Under the pieces are notes generated by a model. The model saw only the letters and a list, made by a program, of their open reading frames with translations, searched no databases and had not been told where the DNA came from. 53,649 nucleotides of DNA from Actinomadura soli (GTDB lineage Bacteria > Actinomycetota > Actinomycetes > Streptosporangiales > Streptosporangiaceae): assembly GCF_005889715.1 (NCBI RefSeq), contig NZ_VCKW01000020.1, forward strand, positions 1 through 53,649. Reading direction: 5' to 3'. A program made the position numbers and the translations under genes. This document shows positions 17,553 through 27,255 of the stretch, one piece after another (the stretch's first letter is position 1; each line of letters starts with the position of its first letter).

Positions 17553-17590
17553 AACCTGCCTTCGGTCGCGATCGCGACCGAAGGCAGGTT
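17553..17590. terminator. 38-bp perfect palindrome, likely terminator of classical sahH
   Basis: A perfect inverted repeat with 17-bp arms (AACCTGCCTTCGGTCGC and its complement) around GATC, starting 28 bp after the sahH stop on the minus strand. No T-run follows, as is common for terminators in GC-rich actinobacteria. A weaker 8-bp pair (CGAGAAAC 17475-17482, GTTTCTCG 17536-17543) lies between it and the short SahH gene. Confidence 0.65.
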
Positions 17591-17617
17591 GCCACGTGGT
17601 CATCGTGGTGGTTGAGC

Positions 17618-19048
<1,431 letters not shown>

Positions 19049-19221
19049 GCTTTCGTTGCTCCTTGGTCCGCGGATGGCGGGTCGGTACGCGAGGTTCGGC
19101 ACGCGCGGCAGTGCCCGGGGTACTGCACGCGGGGTCGACGCCAGGGTGGGCGCCTGCGTCAACGTCCGTGAGTCTAAGGGCGGCGACCGTCCGCGGGCAC
19201 GGTCGGAGGCGACTTTCTAAC

Positions 19222-19231
19222 ACAAATTTGT
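19222..19231. promoter_or_regulatory. AT-rich palindrome in the sahH/MerR divergent region
   Basis: ACAAATTTGT is a perfect 10-bp palindrome 13 bp before the ATG of the MerR-type gene, inside a short AT-rich island in otherwise GC-rich DNA. It is well placed as the regulator's operator, but no clear -35/-10 pair with MerR-type spacing is visible. Confidence 0.4.
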
Positions 19232-19243
19232 CAGAATCAGCTC

Positions 19244-19597
19244 ATGCGCATCACGGAGGCCGCCCGGCGGCTCGGTACCTCGCCCCGCATGCTCCGCTAC
19301 CGCGAGGCCCTCGGGCTGCTGCCCGTCACCCGGGAGGCGGCGCTGGCCAGGCGCGGCGGCGGCCACCGCCGGTTCGGCGACGCCGAGCTGCGGGCCGTCG
19401 CGCTCGCCCTCGCGCTGGAGAAGCGCTACGACATCGGCCCGGCGGAGCTGGCGTTCGGGCTGCGCGTGCTGGCCGAGCCGCAGGTGCAGGCGCACGTCCG
19501 CGAGCTGGGCGAGCGCATCGGACGGCTGTCCGCGCCCCCGGCCCGCGCGCTCGACTTCGAGAAGGAGAAGGCGATGCGCCTGCTCCGCCGGCGGTGA
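19244..19597 (+). CDS. MerR family transcriptional regulator (short)
   Basis: Protein of 117 residues with an N-terminal MerR helix-turn-helix (ITEAARRLGTSPRMLRYREA, residues 3-22), the GGGHRRFGDAELR wing, and a short helical dimerisation region. There is no C-terminal effector-binding domain and no Cys cluster, so no metal or drug sensing can be predicted. The second aromatic of the usual RYYE motif is Arg here (RYRE). It is divergent from classical sahH (195-bp spacer) and may regulate it or itself through the ACAAATTTGT palindrome. There is no SD before the ATG. It converges on the response-regulator gene. Confidence 0.85.
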   Translation: MRITEAARRLGTSPRMLRYREALGLLPVTREAALARRGGGHRRFGDAELRAVALALALEKRYDIGPAELAFGLRVLAEPQVQAHVRELGERIGRLSAPPARALDFEKEKAMRLLRRR

Positions 19598-19617
19598 CGG
19601 CGTCGGTAGGACCGGTG

Positions 19618-20292
19618 TCAGCCGGGGGCGCTCTCGCCCGGGACGACGACGCCGGACTCGTAGGCGAGCATGACCGCCTGGGCCCGGTCGCGCAGACCGA
19701 GCTTGGTGAAGACCCTGGCCACGTGCGTCTTCACCGTGTGCTCGCTGACGACGAGCCGTTGCGCGATCTCGCCGTTCGACAGCCCGCCCGCGATCAGGAC
19801 GAGCACCTCGGTCTCCCGGGCCGTCAGCGTGGCCAGCTCCGACGGCGCCTGCGGCCGGTTGCGGCGCTGCTTGGTGAACTCGCGGATGAGCCGCCCGGTG
19901 ACCTGCGGGGCGAGGAGCGAGTCACCGCGCGCCACGACCCGGACGGCGGACACGAGCTCGTCGGCGGTGGCGTCCTTCAGCAGGAAGCCGCTGGCGCCGA
20001 CGGCGAGCGCCTCGTAGACGTACTCGTCCACGTCGAACGTCGTCAGCACCAGCACCCGGACGTTCTCGGACCCGGGGAGGGACAGGATGCGCCGGGTGGC
20101 CTCGATGCCGTCCATGCCGGGCATCCGGATGTCCATGACGACGACGTCGGGGCGGCTGCGCTCGGCGATCCGGACCGCCTCGCGCCCGTCCCCGGCCTCG
20201 CCGATGACGGTGATGTCGTCCTGGGCGGCGAGCAGGGCCGCGAACCCCGCCCGGACGATCGTCTGGTCGTCGACGATCAGCACGTTGATCAC
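19618..20292 (-). CDS. NarL/LuxR-family response regulator
   Basis: Response regulator of 224 residues. The receiver domain has the acidic pair VDDQ, the phospho-acceptor Asp in VVMDIRMPGMDG, the switch Thr in VLTTFD, and LLKDATADEL. The C-terminal LuxR helix-turn-helix contains LTARETEVLVLIAGGLSNGE and VSEHTVKTHV. It is the cognate partner of the histidine kinase gene that ends 42 bp upstream on the same strand. Its targets are unknown. The ATG gives the canonical INVLIVDDQ start. Confidence 0.95.
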   Translation of the reverse strand: MINVLIVDDQTIVRAGFAALLAAQDDITVIGEAGDGREAVRIAERSRPDVVVMDIRMPGMDGIEATRRILSLPGSENVRVLVLTTFDVDEYVYEALAVGASGFLLKDATADELVSAVRVVARGDSLLAPQVTGRLIREFTKQRRNRPQAPSELATLTARETEVLVLIAGGLSNGEIAQRLVVSEHTVKTHVARVFTKLGLRDRAQAVMLAYESGVVVPGESAPG

Positions 20293-20334
20293 CGCTGCCG
20301 CCCCGCGGGCGCGCCGATGGCGTCGATGACGGGG

Positions 20335-21963
20335 TCAGGCGCCGCCGGGAGGCGCCTCGGAACCGTGTCCACGGGTGGAATTCCCTTCCCTCGACAGCGG
20401 AAGCTCGGCCTCCACCAGGAACCCGCCCTGCGCGGCCGGGCCGGCGGAGAACCGCCCGCCCAGCATGGTCGCACGTTCCCGCATCCCGACGAGGCCATGT
20501 CCGCCACCCGACCCGTGCAGACCGGCCTGCTCCTGCGGGGCACCCGGCTGCGGCGTCTCCAGGCGGGTCTTCCCGGCGTCCACGGATGTGGGGCCCGCGG
20601 GGTCGTCCAGTACGGCGGTACGGGAGGCGGGGTCGTCGCGGTTCAGGACCCTGGTCTGGGACGACGGCCCGGGCCCGGACGCCCCGCTGTCGTGGACGCG
20701 CACGGCCAGCCGGTCCGGCAGGAACGTCAGGTCGACGCGGACTCCCGCCCCGGGCGCGTGCCGCCGCGCGTTCGTCAGCGCCTCCTGGACGATCCGGTAC
20801 GCCGACAGCTCGACCGTCGTGGACAGCAGGCGCGGGTCGCCGTGCACGGCGAGGTCGACGTGGCCGCCGGCGCCGCGGTGCTGCTCGATGAGGTCGGGCA
20901 GCCGGTCCAGGCGCGGCTGCGGGGAGTTGGCCGCGTCCGGTTCCGGTTTCGCGTCGGCGCGCAGCACGCTGAGCAGCCGCCGCATCTCCACCAGCGCCTC
21001 CCGCGCGGTCTTGGCGATCTCGGTGTAGCCGGCGCGGGCCTCGGGCGACAGGTTGTCCATCGTGTACGGGGCCGTCTCCGCCTGCACCGCGATCATGGAG
21101 ACGGAGTGCGCGACGACGTCGTGCAGCTCGCGGGCGATGCGGGCCCGCTCCCGCATGACCGCCTGCTCCCGCTGGACGGCGGTGAGCCGGGTCAGGGTCT
21201 CGTTGGTGCGCTCGGCGGCCTTCGCCTCGGTCTGGCTGGCGGACTCCACGACGCGGCGCGCGTCGCCGAGCCCGATGGCGGCCAGCACGGCGATGAACAC
21301 GGCCGGCCATGGGACGTCGTCCAGCGTCGAGGTGGCCAGGTAGACGACCGCGAGCGTGACCGCGCTGCCGAACGCGAGGACGCCGGTGGACTGGCGCGGC
21401 AGCTGCCGTCCGAGCGCGTACAGCGTGTACAGGGCCGCGAAGCCGGTGGTGACCAGCAAGGTCTGCCCGGTGAGCAGGGCCGCGGCGACCGCGCCGAGCA
21501 CGATGGCGGCGACCGGGCGCAGGTTCTCCCGCCGCCAGCCGAGCGGGAGCGTGGACGCGACCGCGAACCCGCCCGCGAGGCTGAGCGGCGTGTCGGCCCG
21601 CGGCGCCAGCTCGGCGAGCGCGGCGATGGTGAGGGCGAGGCCGGTCAGCGGCGCGAAGTACCAGGAGCCGACGACCTCGCGCCAGGTGTTGATCCAGCGG
21701 GGCAGCGGCGCGGTCGTCCCGTCCGCGCCCGCGGGACCCTGCATGCCGGGCGCGCCCGGGCGGCGGCCCGCGCCGCCGTTCAGCCGTGCGACGAGGCGCA
21801 CCGCCAGCGGACGCAGCAGGGTGCCGATCCCGGTGAGGATCCACAGCAGCAGCTGCCCGACTCCCGCTACGATCCGGCCGGACAGCCGCCACGCGTGGTG
21901 CGCGACGGCAGGGCCGAACCCCGCGGGGCCGGGTCCGGTCCGGGCCTTGTCATCGGAGCTCAC
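20335..21963 (-). CDS. NarL-type sensor histidine kinase with extended ATP-domain insert
   Basis: Membrane kinase of 542 residues. The N-terminal half carries about six TM helices after a short cytoplasmic segment. A HisKA_3 box follows (RARIARELHDVVAHSVSMIA, phospho-His in ELHD), then the ATPase N box (YRIVQEALTNARRHAPG) and a G box (GGGHGLVGMRERA). Between the VRVHDSG motif and the G box sits a roughly 58-residue polar, low-complexity insertion (residues about 428-485) that is not part of the usual fold. It pairs with the downstream response regulator. No sensing domain is recognisable outside the membrane part. Confidence 0.93.
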   Translation of the reverse strand: MSSDDKARTGPGPAGFGPAVAHHAWRLSGRIVAGVGQLLLWILTGIGTLLRPLAVRLVARLNGGAGRRPGAPGMQGPAGADGTTAPLPRWINTWREVVGSWYFAPLTGLALTIAALAELAPRADTPLSLAGGFAVASTLPLGWRRENLRPVAAIVLGAVAAALLTGQTLLVTTGFAALYTLYALGRQLPRQSTGVLAFGSAVTLAVVYLATSTLDDVPWPAVFIAVLAAIGLGDARRVVESASQTEAKAAERTNETLTRLTAVQREQAVMRERARIARELHDVVAHSVSMIAVQAETAPYTMDNLSPEARAGYTEIAKTAREALVEMRRLLSVLRADAKPEPDAANSPQPRLDRLPDLIEQHRGAGGHVDLAVHGDPRLLSTTVELSAYRIVQEALTNARRHAPGAGVRVDLTFLPDRLAVRVHDSGASGPGPSSQTRVLNRDDPASRTAVLDDPAGPTSVDAGKTRLETPQPGAPQEQAGLHGSGGGHGLVGMRERATMLGGRFSAGPAAQGGFLVEAELPLSREGNSTRGHGSEAPPGGA

Positions 21964-22104
21964 GACTCAATACTGACCGCTGAGGCGTGCTCTCACCTCA
22001 CCGCGCGGATGTATGCGGGCCGAGCGGCTCCATCTGGAGTACCACGCACTTTCCCTCCTTGAGGGGGACGTGCGGGAGACCGCGGCGAACGTAATGTTCT
22101 AACC

Positions 22105-22161
22105 GTGACCGCGACGGCAGCGGCTCCGGCGTAGGGGGTTCGGGGCGGCTGCCGCGGTCAC
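22105..22161. terminator. Long hairpin with 3-nt bulge
   Basis: GTGACCGCG-acg-GCAGC (22105-22121) pairs with GCTGCCGCGGTCAC (22148-22161), a 14-bp stem with a three-base bulge and a 26-base loop. It is plausible as a terminator of the CDF operon reading leftward, or as a leader structure. Confidence 0.4.
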
Positions 22162-22168
22162 ACCAGAA

Positions 22169-22195
22169 CCGCCCGGTGTTCAGGGGTCCGGGCGG
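22169..22195. terminator. Short GC hairpin beside the long hairpin
   Basis: CCGCCCGG (22169-22176) pairs with CCGGGCGG (22188-22195) around an 11-base loop. It is only seven bases from the larger hairpin, so the two may act together. Confidence 0.4.
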
Positions 22196-22387
22196 GGAGG
22201 CATGGGAAAGCACCTCGCCGGACGGCCGTGGTTCGCGCCTCTGCGGAGGCACTCGCCGGTCTTGCCTGGGCTGGGGTTGACCGGCACGGCGTCGGCCGCC
22301 CGGCGAGGGGTCCCATGTTCCTCAGGCCCCGCGCGGCCGCGCCTCACCTGGCGCGCGTCTCACGCGGGGGCCTCTGAGGCCGCCGGG

Positions 22388-23347
22388 TCAGTCCTTCTCC
22401 AGGTTCGGCGCCGCCGAGCCGGCGGGGGCCCTGCCCGCGGCCTCGTCCAGCGCGGGCTCCAGGTAGATCAGCTTCGCCTCCGGGAACCGCTCCCGGATCT
22501 TGGCCTCGGCGGCGTCGATGCCCCGGGCCACGTCGGCCGCGGTGTCGTCGTGGTTGACGGCGATCTTGGCGGCGATGAGCAGCTCGTCCGGGCCGAGGTA
22601 CTCGGTCCGCATGTGGATGAGGCGGTCGACCTGCTCGACCGACTCCAGCGCCTCGGCGATCGCCCGCTCGTGCTCGGGCGTGACGCCCTCGCCGATCAGC
22701 AGGCTCTTCGTCTCGATCGCCAGGATCGTCGCGACCACGGCGAGCAGCACGCCGATCGCCACGGTGCCGATGCCGTCCCAGATGCCGTCGCCGGTCACCA
22801 CGGCCATCGAGACGCCGAACAGCGCGAGGAGCAGGCCGATGAGGGCGGCGAGGTCCTCCAGGAGGACGACGGGCAGCTCGGGGGCCTTGGCACGGCGGAT
22901 GAACGCCCACCAGGACTGGTCGCCGCGCACCCGGTTCGACTCGACGATCGCGGTGCGGAACGAGAAGATCTCCATGACGATCGCGACGATCAGCACCCCG
23001 AACGCCCAGCCCGGCGCCTTGACCTCCTCCGGGTGGGAGATCTTGTGGTAGCCCTCGTACAGCGAGAACACGGCGCCGACGGTGAACAGCACCACCGCGA
23101 CGACGAACGCGTAGAAGTAGCGCTCGCGGCCATAGCCGAACTGGTGCTGCTGCGTCCGCTCGCGCCTGGAGCGCTTGCCGCCGATGAGCAGCAGCCCCTG
23201 GTTCCCCGAGTCCGCCATTGAGTGGATCGACTCGGCCAGCATCGACGACGAACCGGTGAACGCGAACGCGACCATCTTCGACGCCGCGATCCCGAGGTTG
23301 GCGGCCAGCGCGGCGACGATGGCCTTGGTTCCACCCTCAGCACTCAT
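22388..23347 (-). CDS. Cation diffusion facilitator family transporter (ZnT9-like)
   Basis: CDF protein of 319 residues with six TM helices in about the first 210 residues and a soluble C-terminal domain. The metal-site helix reads ESIHSMADSGNQGLLLIG (His and Asp ligands), the pattern of the ZnT9-like branch. HQFGYGRERYFYAFVVAVVL follows. CDF proteins export divalent cations (Zn, Fe, Mn, Co) against protons; the metal here cannot be told from sequence. The ATG at 23347 is two bases after the sugar isomerase stop, so it is the last gene of the manB operon. Confidence 0.92.
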   Translation of the reverse strand: MSAEGGTKAIVAALAANLGIAASKMVAFAFTGSSSMLAESIHSMADSGNQGLLLIGGKRSRRERTQQHQFGYGRERYFYAFVVAVVLFTVGAVFSLYEGYHKISHPEEVKAPGWAFGVLIVAIVMEIFSFRTAIVESNRVRGDQSWWAFIRRAKAPELPVVLLEDLAALIGLLLALFGVSMAVVTGDGIWDGIGTVAIGVLLAVVATILAIETKSLLIGEGVTPEHERAIAEALESVEQVDRLIHMRTEYLGPDELLIAAKIAVNHDDTAADVARGIDAAEAKIRERFPEAKLIYLEPALDEAAGRAPAGSAAPNLEKD

Positions 23348-23349
23348 CT

Positions 23350-24495
23350 CTAAGCAATCCTCGCTTTTAGCTCTTGAATGGCAGGCACGGGAGTGGGATC
23401 CACACCCAGCGCGATAGCCAAGTAAACCGTGACATAGTCGGCCAGCGCGATCAGAGTCGCGATCCGCTCCAGCGGGTGCTCGCCCTCGGCACCGATCTCG
23501 GTGACGGCCACGCCGCGGTCGCGGGCGATCTGGGCGGACGCGTCGCACCGCTTGCGCACCTGGGGGTGCTCCTCCACGTCCCGCATGAGGACGAGGTGCA
23601 GGCCGTGCTCGGGGTCGTCCACCCGGTCGCGGAAGAAGTCGTCGGGGTCGGACGACGACGGTGTGCCGCCGCGGCCGAAGCGGCCGTCGAACGCCATCAC
23701 CTGGTTGTGGCCGGCCTCCGGGACCTCGCCGAAGACGCCCGGGTACTTGGCGTTCTCGTTGAGCTGGCAGCACAGCCGGTACGCCGCCGTGGCCGCGAGC
23801 GGGGACGACCCCCACACCAGGGGGACGTCGCCCGCGAGGTCGAGCGCCATCCGCTTGGCCGGGTTGACGAACGGCTCGCTGGACGGACGGCACCGGTGCG
23901 CGACGTCCTCCAGCAGCGCGGCCGTCGACTCGAAGACCATCTCGGGCACGTCCGCGAGCCCCAGCGTGCGCGCCGCGAGGACCAGCGGGATCGTGAGGCC
24001 CCACAGCGTCGAGCGCGGCTGCCCCACCGAACGCGCCGGCACGAACAGGCCGCGGCTCCTGTCGGACAGCTCCGCGAGCGGCGACTCCGGCCCGCCGACG
24101 AACAGCAGCCTGCATCCGCGGCGGGCCGCCTCCGCGGCGACTTCGAGGGTCTCTTCGGTCTTTCCCGAGCAGGAGACCGCGATGACGAGGTCGGCGGCGC
24201 CCACCCAGCCGGGCAGCCGGTAGCCGCGCACCGTCGTCACCGGGATCGCGCAGCCCACGCCGCACACCGCCGCGAGGACGTCGCCGGAGATGCCCGAGCC
24301 GCCCATGCCGGCGACCACGATCGCGCGGGGCCTGCCGTCCTCGGCGAGGCGGTCGATGCCCGCCTCGGCCGCCGCGCGCCGCGCCTCCCGCACCTGCGCC
24401 GCCGACGACGCGACCTGCCGCAGCATCCCCCCGGGATCGGCCTCCTCGGCCGCGACGGCGTCGTCCAGCCGCGAGGGATCGAGCCCCGAGGTCAC
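23350..24495 (-). CDS. Bifunctional phosphoglucose/phosphomannose isomerase (SIS domain)
   Basis: Protein of 381 residues with two SIS-type sugar-binding halves. Visible motifs are [18 protein letters not shown] and the phosphate loop [12 protein letters not shown]. In the second half [20 protein letters not shown] holds the catalytic Glu and His. Enzymes of the TIGR02128 type interconvert fructose-6-P with glucose-6-P or mannose-6-P, which fits its place next to the phosphomannomutase gene. The start is the GTG at 24495, overlapping the Trm112-like stop (GTGA); a longer frame from further upstream would run through that gene in another frame and is not credible. It couples upstream and downstream. 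Confidence 0.9.
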   Translation of the reverse strand: MTSGLDPSRLDDAVAAEEADPGGMLRQVASSAAQVREARRAAAEAGIDRLAEDGRPRAIVVAGMGGSGISGDVLAAVCGVGCAIPVTTVRGYRLPGWVGAADLVIAVSCSGKTEETLEVAAEAARRGCRLLFVGGPESPLAELSDRSRGLFVPARSVGQPRSTLWGLTIPLVLAARTLGLADVPEMVFESTAALLEDVAHRCRPSSEPFVNPAKRMALDLAGDVPLVWGSSPLAATAAYRLCCQLNENAKYPGVFGEVPEAGHNQVMAFDGRFGRGGTPSSSDPDDFFRDRVDDPEHGLHLVLMRDVEEHPQVRKRCDASAQIARDRGVAVTEIGAEGEHPLERIATLIALADYVTVYLAIALGVDPTPVPAIQELKARIA

Positions 24496-24674
24496 GGAGC
24501 GGGGGTCCTGGCCTCGTCGACGAGCAGGACGGGGATGTCGTCGCGGACGGGGTAGGCGTAGCGGCACGACCCGGTGCACACCAGTTCGGCGGCCTCCTCG
24601 TCGGCGCGCAGGTCGCCGCCGCAGTTGGGGCAGGCGAGGATCTCCAGCAGCCAGGAGTCGAGCTTCAACGTCAT
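24492..24674 (-). CDS. Trm112 family zinc-ribbon protein
   Basis: Small protein of 60 residues with four Cys (15, 18, 33, 37) in CPNCGG and CTGSC, then [15 protein letters not shown], the Trm112/YcaR signature. In eukaryotes and archaea Trm112 activates methyltransferases; in actinobacteria the gene sits constantly between the mannose isomerase and manB genes, and its partner is not established. Its stop overlaps the isomerase start. The ATG is preceded by a weak purine-rich segment. Confidence 0.9.
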   Translation of the reverse strand: MTLKLDSWLLEILACPNCGGDLRADEEAAELVCTGSCRYAYPVRDDIPVLLVDEARTPAP

Positions 24675-24737
24675 AGCAGCGTCACTTCTCCCTCTCGGTC
24701 ACTTCTCCCGCACCGGGTCGCTCTCTCCCGCAGCCGG

Positions 24738-26093
24738 TCACTTCTTCCGCACCAGGGCGAGGACCTCGTCGCGGACCGCCGCCATGGTCGCGTCGTCGGC
24801 CGCCTCCGCGTTGAGGCGCAGCAGCGGCTCGGTGTTGGACGGCCGCAGGTTGAACCACCAGCCGGCGGCGTCATCGCTCACCGTGAGGCCGTCGAGCTCG
24901 TCGATCGCGACCCCGGGCCGCCCGGCGAAGGCCGCGCGGACGTTCTCGGTGGCCGCGGCCTGGTCGGCGACCTCGCTGTTGATCTCGCCGGACGCGACGT
25001 AGCGCGTGTACTCGGCGAGCAGCTCGGACAGCGGCCCGTCCTGCTCCCCGAGCGCGGCGAGGACGTGGAGGGCGGCCAGCATGCCGGAGTCGGCGAACCA
25101 GAAGTCGCGGAAGTAGAAGTGCGCCGAGTGCTCGCCGCCGAACACCGCGCCCGTCTCCGCCATCGTCTGCTTGATGAACGAATGCCCGACCCGCGTCCGG
25201 ACGGGCGTCCCGCCGTGCGCGGAGATGATCTCCGGGACGGCCCGCGACGTGATCAGGTTGTGCACGATCGAGGAGCCGGGGTGCTTGGCCAGCTCCCGCG
25301 TCGCGACCAGCGCCGTGATCGCGGACGGGGCGACGATCTCGCCGCGCTCGTCCACGACGAAGCAGCGGTCGGCGTCGCCGTCGAAGGCCAGCCCGATGTC
25401 GGCGCCCGTCTCGCGGACCTCGGCCTGCAGGTCGCGCAGGTTCTCCGGCTCGATCGGGTTGGCCTCGTGGTTGGGGAAGGTGCCGTCGAGCTCGAAGTAG
25501 AGCGGCACGAGGTCGATCGGCAGGCCCTCGAACACGGACGGGACGGTGTGGCCGCCCATGCCGTTGCCGGCGTCCACGACGACCTTGAGCGGGCGGATCG
25601 ACGACAGGTCGACCAGCGTCTTCAGATGGTCGGCGTAGCCCTTGAGGATGTCGCGGCGCGAGACCGTCCCGGGCTCGCCGGCGTAGGCCGGGACGCCGTT
25701 CTCGATCATGTCGCGGATCTCGGTGAGGCCGGTGTCGCGGCCGACCGGCCGGGCGCCCGAGCGGCACAGCTTCAGCCCGTTGTACCTGGCGGGGTTGTGG
25801 CTCGCGGTGAACATCGCGCCGGGCAGGTCGAGGCTGCCGCTCGCGTAGTACAGCAGGTCGGTGGAGCCGAGGCCGGCCTCGATCACGTCCGCGCCCTGGG
25901 ACGTCGCGCCGCGCGCGAACGCCTCGGCCAGCGGCACGGACGACTCCCGCATGTCGTGGGCGGTGACGATCGCGTCCGCGCCCGTCACCCGCACGAACGC
26001 CGCCCCGGCCGCCTCGGCCGTCGCGGGGTCGAGTTCGTCCGGTACGACGCCGCGGATGTCGTACGCCTTGAAGATCTTGGCGAGGTCGCCCAC
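24738..26093 (-). CDS. manB: Phosphomannomutase/phosphoglucomutase
   Basis: Alpha-D-phosphohexomutase of 451 residues converting mannose-6-P to mannose-1-P (and glucose forms). The phosphoserine loop is MFTASHNPARYNG (Ser98), the metal loop is DGDAD (238-242), the sugar loop is GEHSAHFYF, and the phosphate-binding loop is RPSNTEP. I chose the GTG at 26093 (VGDLAKIFKAYDIRG) because GGGAGCAGGA precedes it and the family N-terminus begins there; upstream in-frame residues are low-quality. The product feeds GDP-mannose synthesis, probably by the nucleotidyltransferase at 41.2 kb. A 63-bp spacer precedes the Trm112 gene. Confidence 0.94.
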   Translation of the reverse strand: MGDLAKIFKAYDIRGVVPDELDPATAEAAGAAFVRVTGADAIVTAHDMRESSVPLAEAFARGATSQGADVIEAGLGSTDLLYYASGSLDLPGAMFTASHNPARYNGLKLCRSGARPVGRDTGLTEIRDMIENGVPAYAGEPGTVSRRDILKGYADHLKTLVDLSSIRPLKVVVDAGNGMGGHTVPSVFEGLPIDLVPLYFELDGTFPNHEANPIEPENLRDLQAEVRETGADIGLAFDGDADRCFVVDERGEIVAPSAITALVATRELAKHPGSSIVHNLITSRAVPEIISAHGGTPVRTRVGHSFIKQTMAETGAVFGGEHSAHFYFRDFWFADSGMLAALHVLAALGEQDGPLSELLAEYTRYVASGEINSEVADQAAATENVRAAFAGRPGVAIDELDGLTVSDDAAGWWFNLRPSNTEPLLRLNAEAADDATMAAVRDEVLALVRKK

Positions 26094-26224
26094 TCCTGCT
26101 CCCTGTCCGCTGAGCCCTGTCCCAAAGAAACGGGGGTTCACGAGCCTACCGGGAAGGGCGGACGCGCCCTGCCGCGACGCCGCCGAGCCGCCGGACGATC
26201 TCGCAACGGGCTCGCGCCCGGAGG

Positions 26225-26605
26225 TCACTCCTGGCCGGGCTGGGTTCCCGCGGGCTCCGAGCGCAGCACCCGCAGATGGCCGCGGCGCCCGACCTCCGTG
26301 CCCTGCCCGACCGGCTCGTGGCCGGTTCCGGGGGCGGGCCTCGCGGCCTCGCGGACGGCGTCGGCGAGGGCCTCCAGGTCGTCCGCGCTCGGCTCGGACT
26401 CCTCCTCGACGGGCAGCCGCACCAGTTCCCATCCCATCGGGGCGGTGAGCCGCTCCGAATGCTCCGCGCACAGGTCATAGCAGTGCGGCTCGGCGTACGT
26501 GGCGAGCGGACCCAGCACCGCGGTGGAATCGCGGTAGACGTACGTGAGCGTGAACACTGCGGGCGCCTTGCAGGCGGTGCGAGAGCAGGTGCGGACGGGG
26601 CTCAC
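26225..26605 (-). CDS. DUF3499 family protein
   Basis: Protein of 126 residues typical of actinobacteria. The conserved block is RTCSRTACKAPAVFTLTYVY then YAEPHCYDLCAEHSERLTAP, giving paired Cys/His that could bind zinc, followed by a polar variable tail. Function is unknown. I chose the GTG at 26605 because VSPVRTCSR is the usual family start; TACGGT lies eight bases upstream, consistent with a nearly leaderless message. It is divergent from the zincin-fold gene and upstream of manB. Confidence 0.88.
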   Translation of the reverse strand: MSPVRTCSRTACKAPAVFTLTYVYRDSTAVLGPLATYAEPHCYDLCAEHSERLTAPMGWELVRLPVEEESEPSADDLEALADAVREAARPAPGTGHEPVGQGTEVGRRGHLRVLRSEPAGTQPGQE

Positions 26606-26613
26606 GATGGCTG

Positions 26614-26619
26614 ACCGTA
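26614..26619 (-). promoter_or_regulatory. Candidate -10 of the DUF3499 gene
   Basis: TACGGT on the minus strand, eight bases before the GTG at 26605, fits TANNNT. The short distance implies no or almost no 5' leader. Confidence 0.35.
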
Positions 26620-26760
26620 CCTCCCTCCCACCGGCTCCGCCACCACCCGGCCGCAACGTGTCGCCGTTACCGGTGGATTTCCGAGGTAACAACTACATTC
26701 CGTGTGGTCTCCAACTCTCACCGTGTGGCCACCGCACATGTGTTCGGCGAGGTGGAGAGG

Positions 26761-26766
26761 TACGCT
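26761..26766 (+). promoter_or_regulatory. Candidate -10 of the zincin-fold gene (leaderless)
   Basis: TACGCT followed by exactly six bases and the GTG at 26773. The same hexamer stands six bases before the GTG at 44292. Confidence 0.45.
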
Positions 26767-26772
26767 TGTGGC

Positions 26773-27255
26773 GTGCGATCCCGTGTGGCAGGCGTACGGC
26801 GCCGCGATCGGCACGGCCGTGGCGTACGTGGTCCTCTGACGCCCCCGCAGGCTCCGGTCTCACGTACCCGCGCGGAACGGTTCGACGACCTCGTCGAGGA
26901 CGAGGTGCGGCGGCTCGGCGGCCGCTGGGGCCGCGAACTGGCCCGGGTGCGGTTCACCGTCGAGGAGGTCCCGAGCGTCGAGCCCTGGTTCGACGGCCCG
27001 GTCCCCCTCGGCCAGACCGTCCTGCAGCCCCCGCCCGCCACCGATCAACCGGCGGGCTCCGCCCGGCTGATCACTCCTGGCGAGGGCAAGCGTCCCGTGC
27101 GCATCACCGTGTATCGGCGTCCCGTCGAGGCGCGTGCGAAGGGTGAGGCCGAGATGGCACGCCTGATCCGCGACCTCCTGGTCGAGGAGGTCGCCGACCT
27201 CCTCGGCCTCTCCCCCGAGTCCGTCGACCCCAGCTACGACTCGCCGGACGACTAG
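26773..27255 (+). CDS. Zincin-fold (metallopeptidase family) protein lacking HExxH
   Basis: Protein of 160 residues of the actinobacterial metallopeptidase-like family. It has RRRDRHGRGVRGP near the start, then RAERFDDLVEDEVRRL and a C-terminal VEEVADLLGLSPESVDPSYD. In true zincins of this group the last helix carries HExxH; here the aligned residues are EEVAD, so no zinc site is predicted. I recall that Streptomyces homologues are similarly degenerate. The GTG at 26773 is chosen for the family-like N-terminus and the TACGCT hexamer six bases upstream. It is divergent from DUF3499 and overlaps the end of the DUF5719 gene by four bases. The function is unknown. Confidence 0.82.
   Translation: MRSRVAGVRRRDRHGRGVRGPLTPPQAPVSRTRAERFDDLVEDEVRRLGGRWGRELARVRFTVEEVPSVEPWFDGPVPLGQTVLQPPPATDQPAGSARLITPGEGKRPVRITVYRRPVEARAKGEAEMARLIRDLLVEEVADLLGLSPESVDPSYDSPDD

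Larger units (their letters stand above)
21964..22387. other. 424-bp intergenic region with consecutive hairpins
   Basis: No gene is convincing here. The region lies between the CDF transporter stop and the histidine kinase start, both on the minus strand, so it should contain a terminator and then a promoter. GGCCTCTGAGGCC (22369-22381) directly follows the CDF stop. Two larger hairpins lie at 22105-22161 and 22169-22195. A plus-strand ATG at 22202 after GGGGAGG opens a frame, but that frame runs antisense through the CDF gene and is rejected. Confidence 0.5.

Noticed and set aside
17417..17617. SAH riboswitch upstream of the short sahH
   Set aside because: The region is structured, but I could not match the conserved core of known SAH riboswitches.
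22202..23221. Plus-strand frame with GGGGAGG before its ATG
   Set aside because: Only the first 60 codons are outside the CDF gene; SD spacing is one base, and the rest is antisense.
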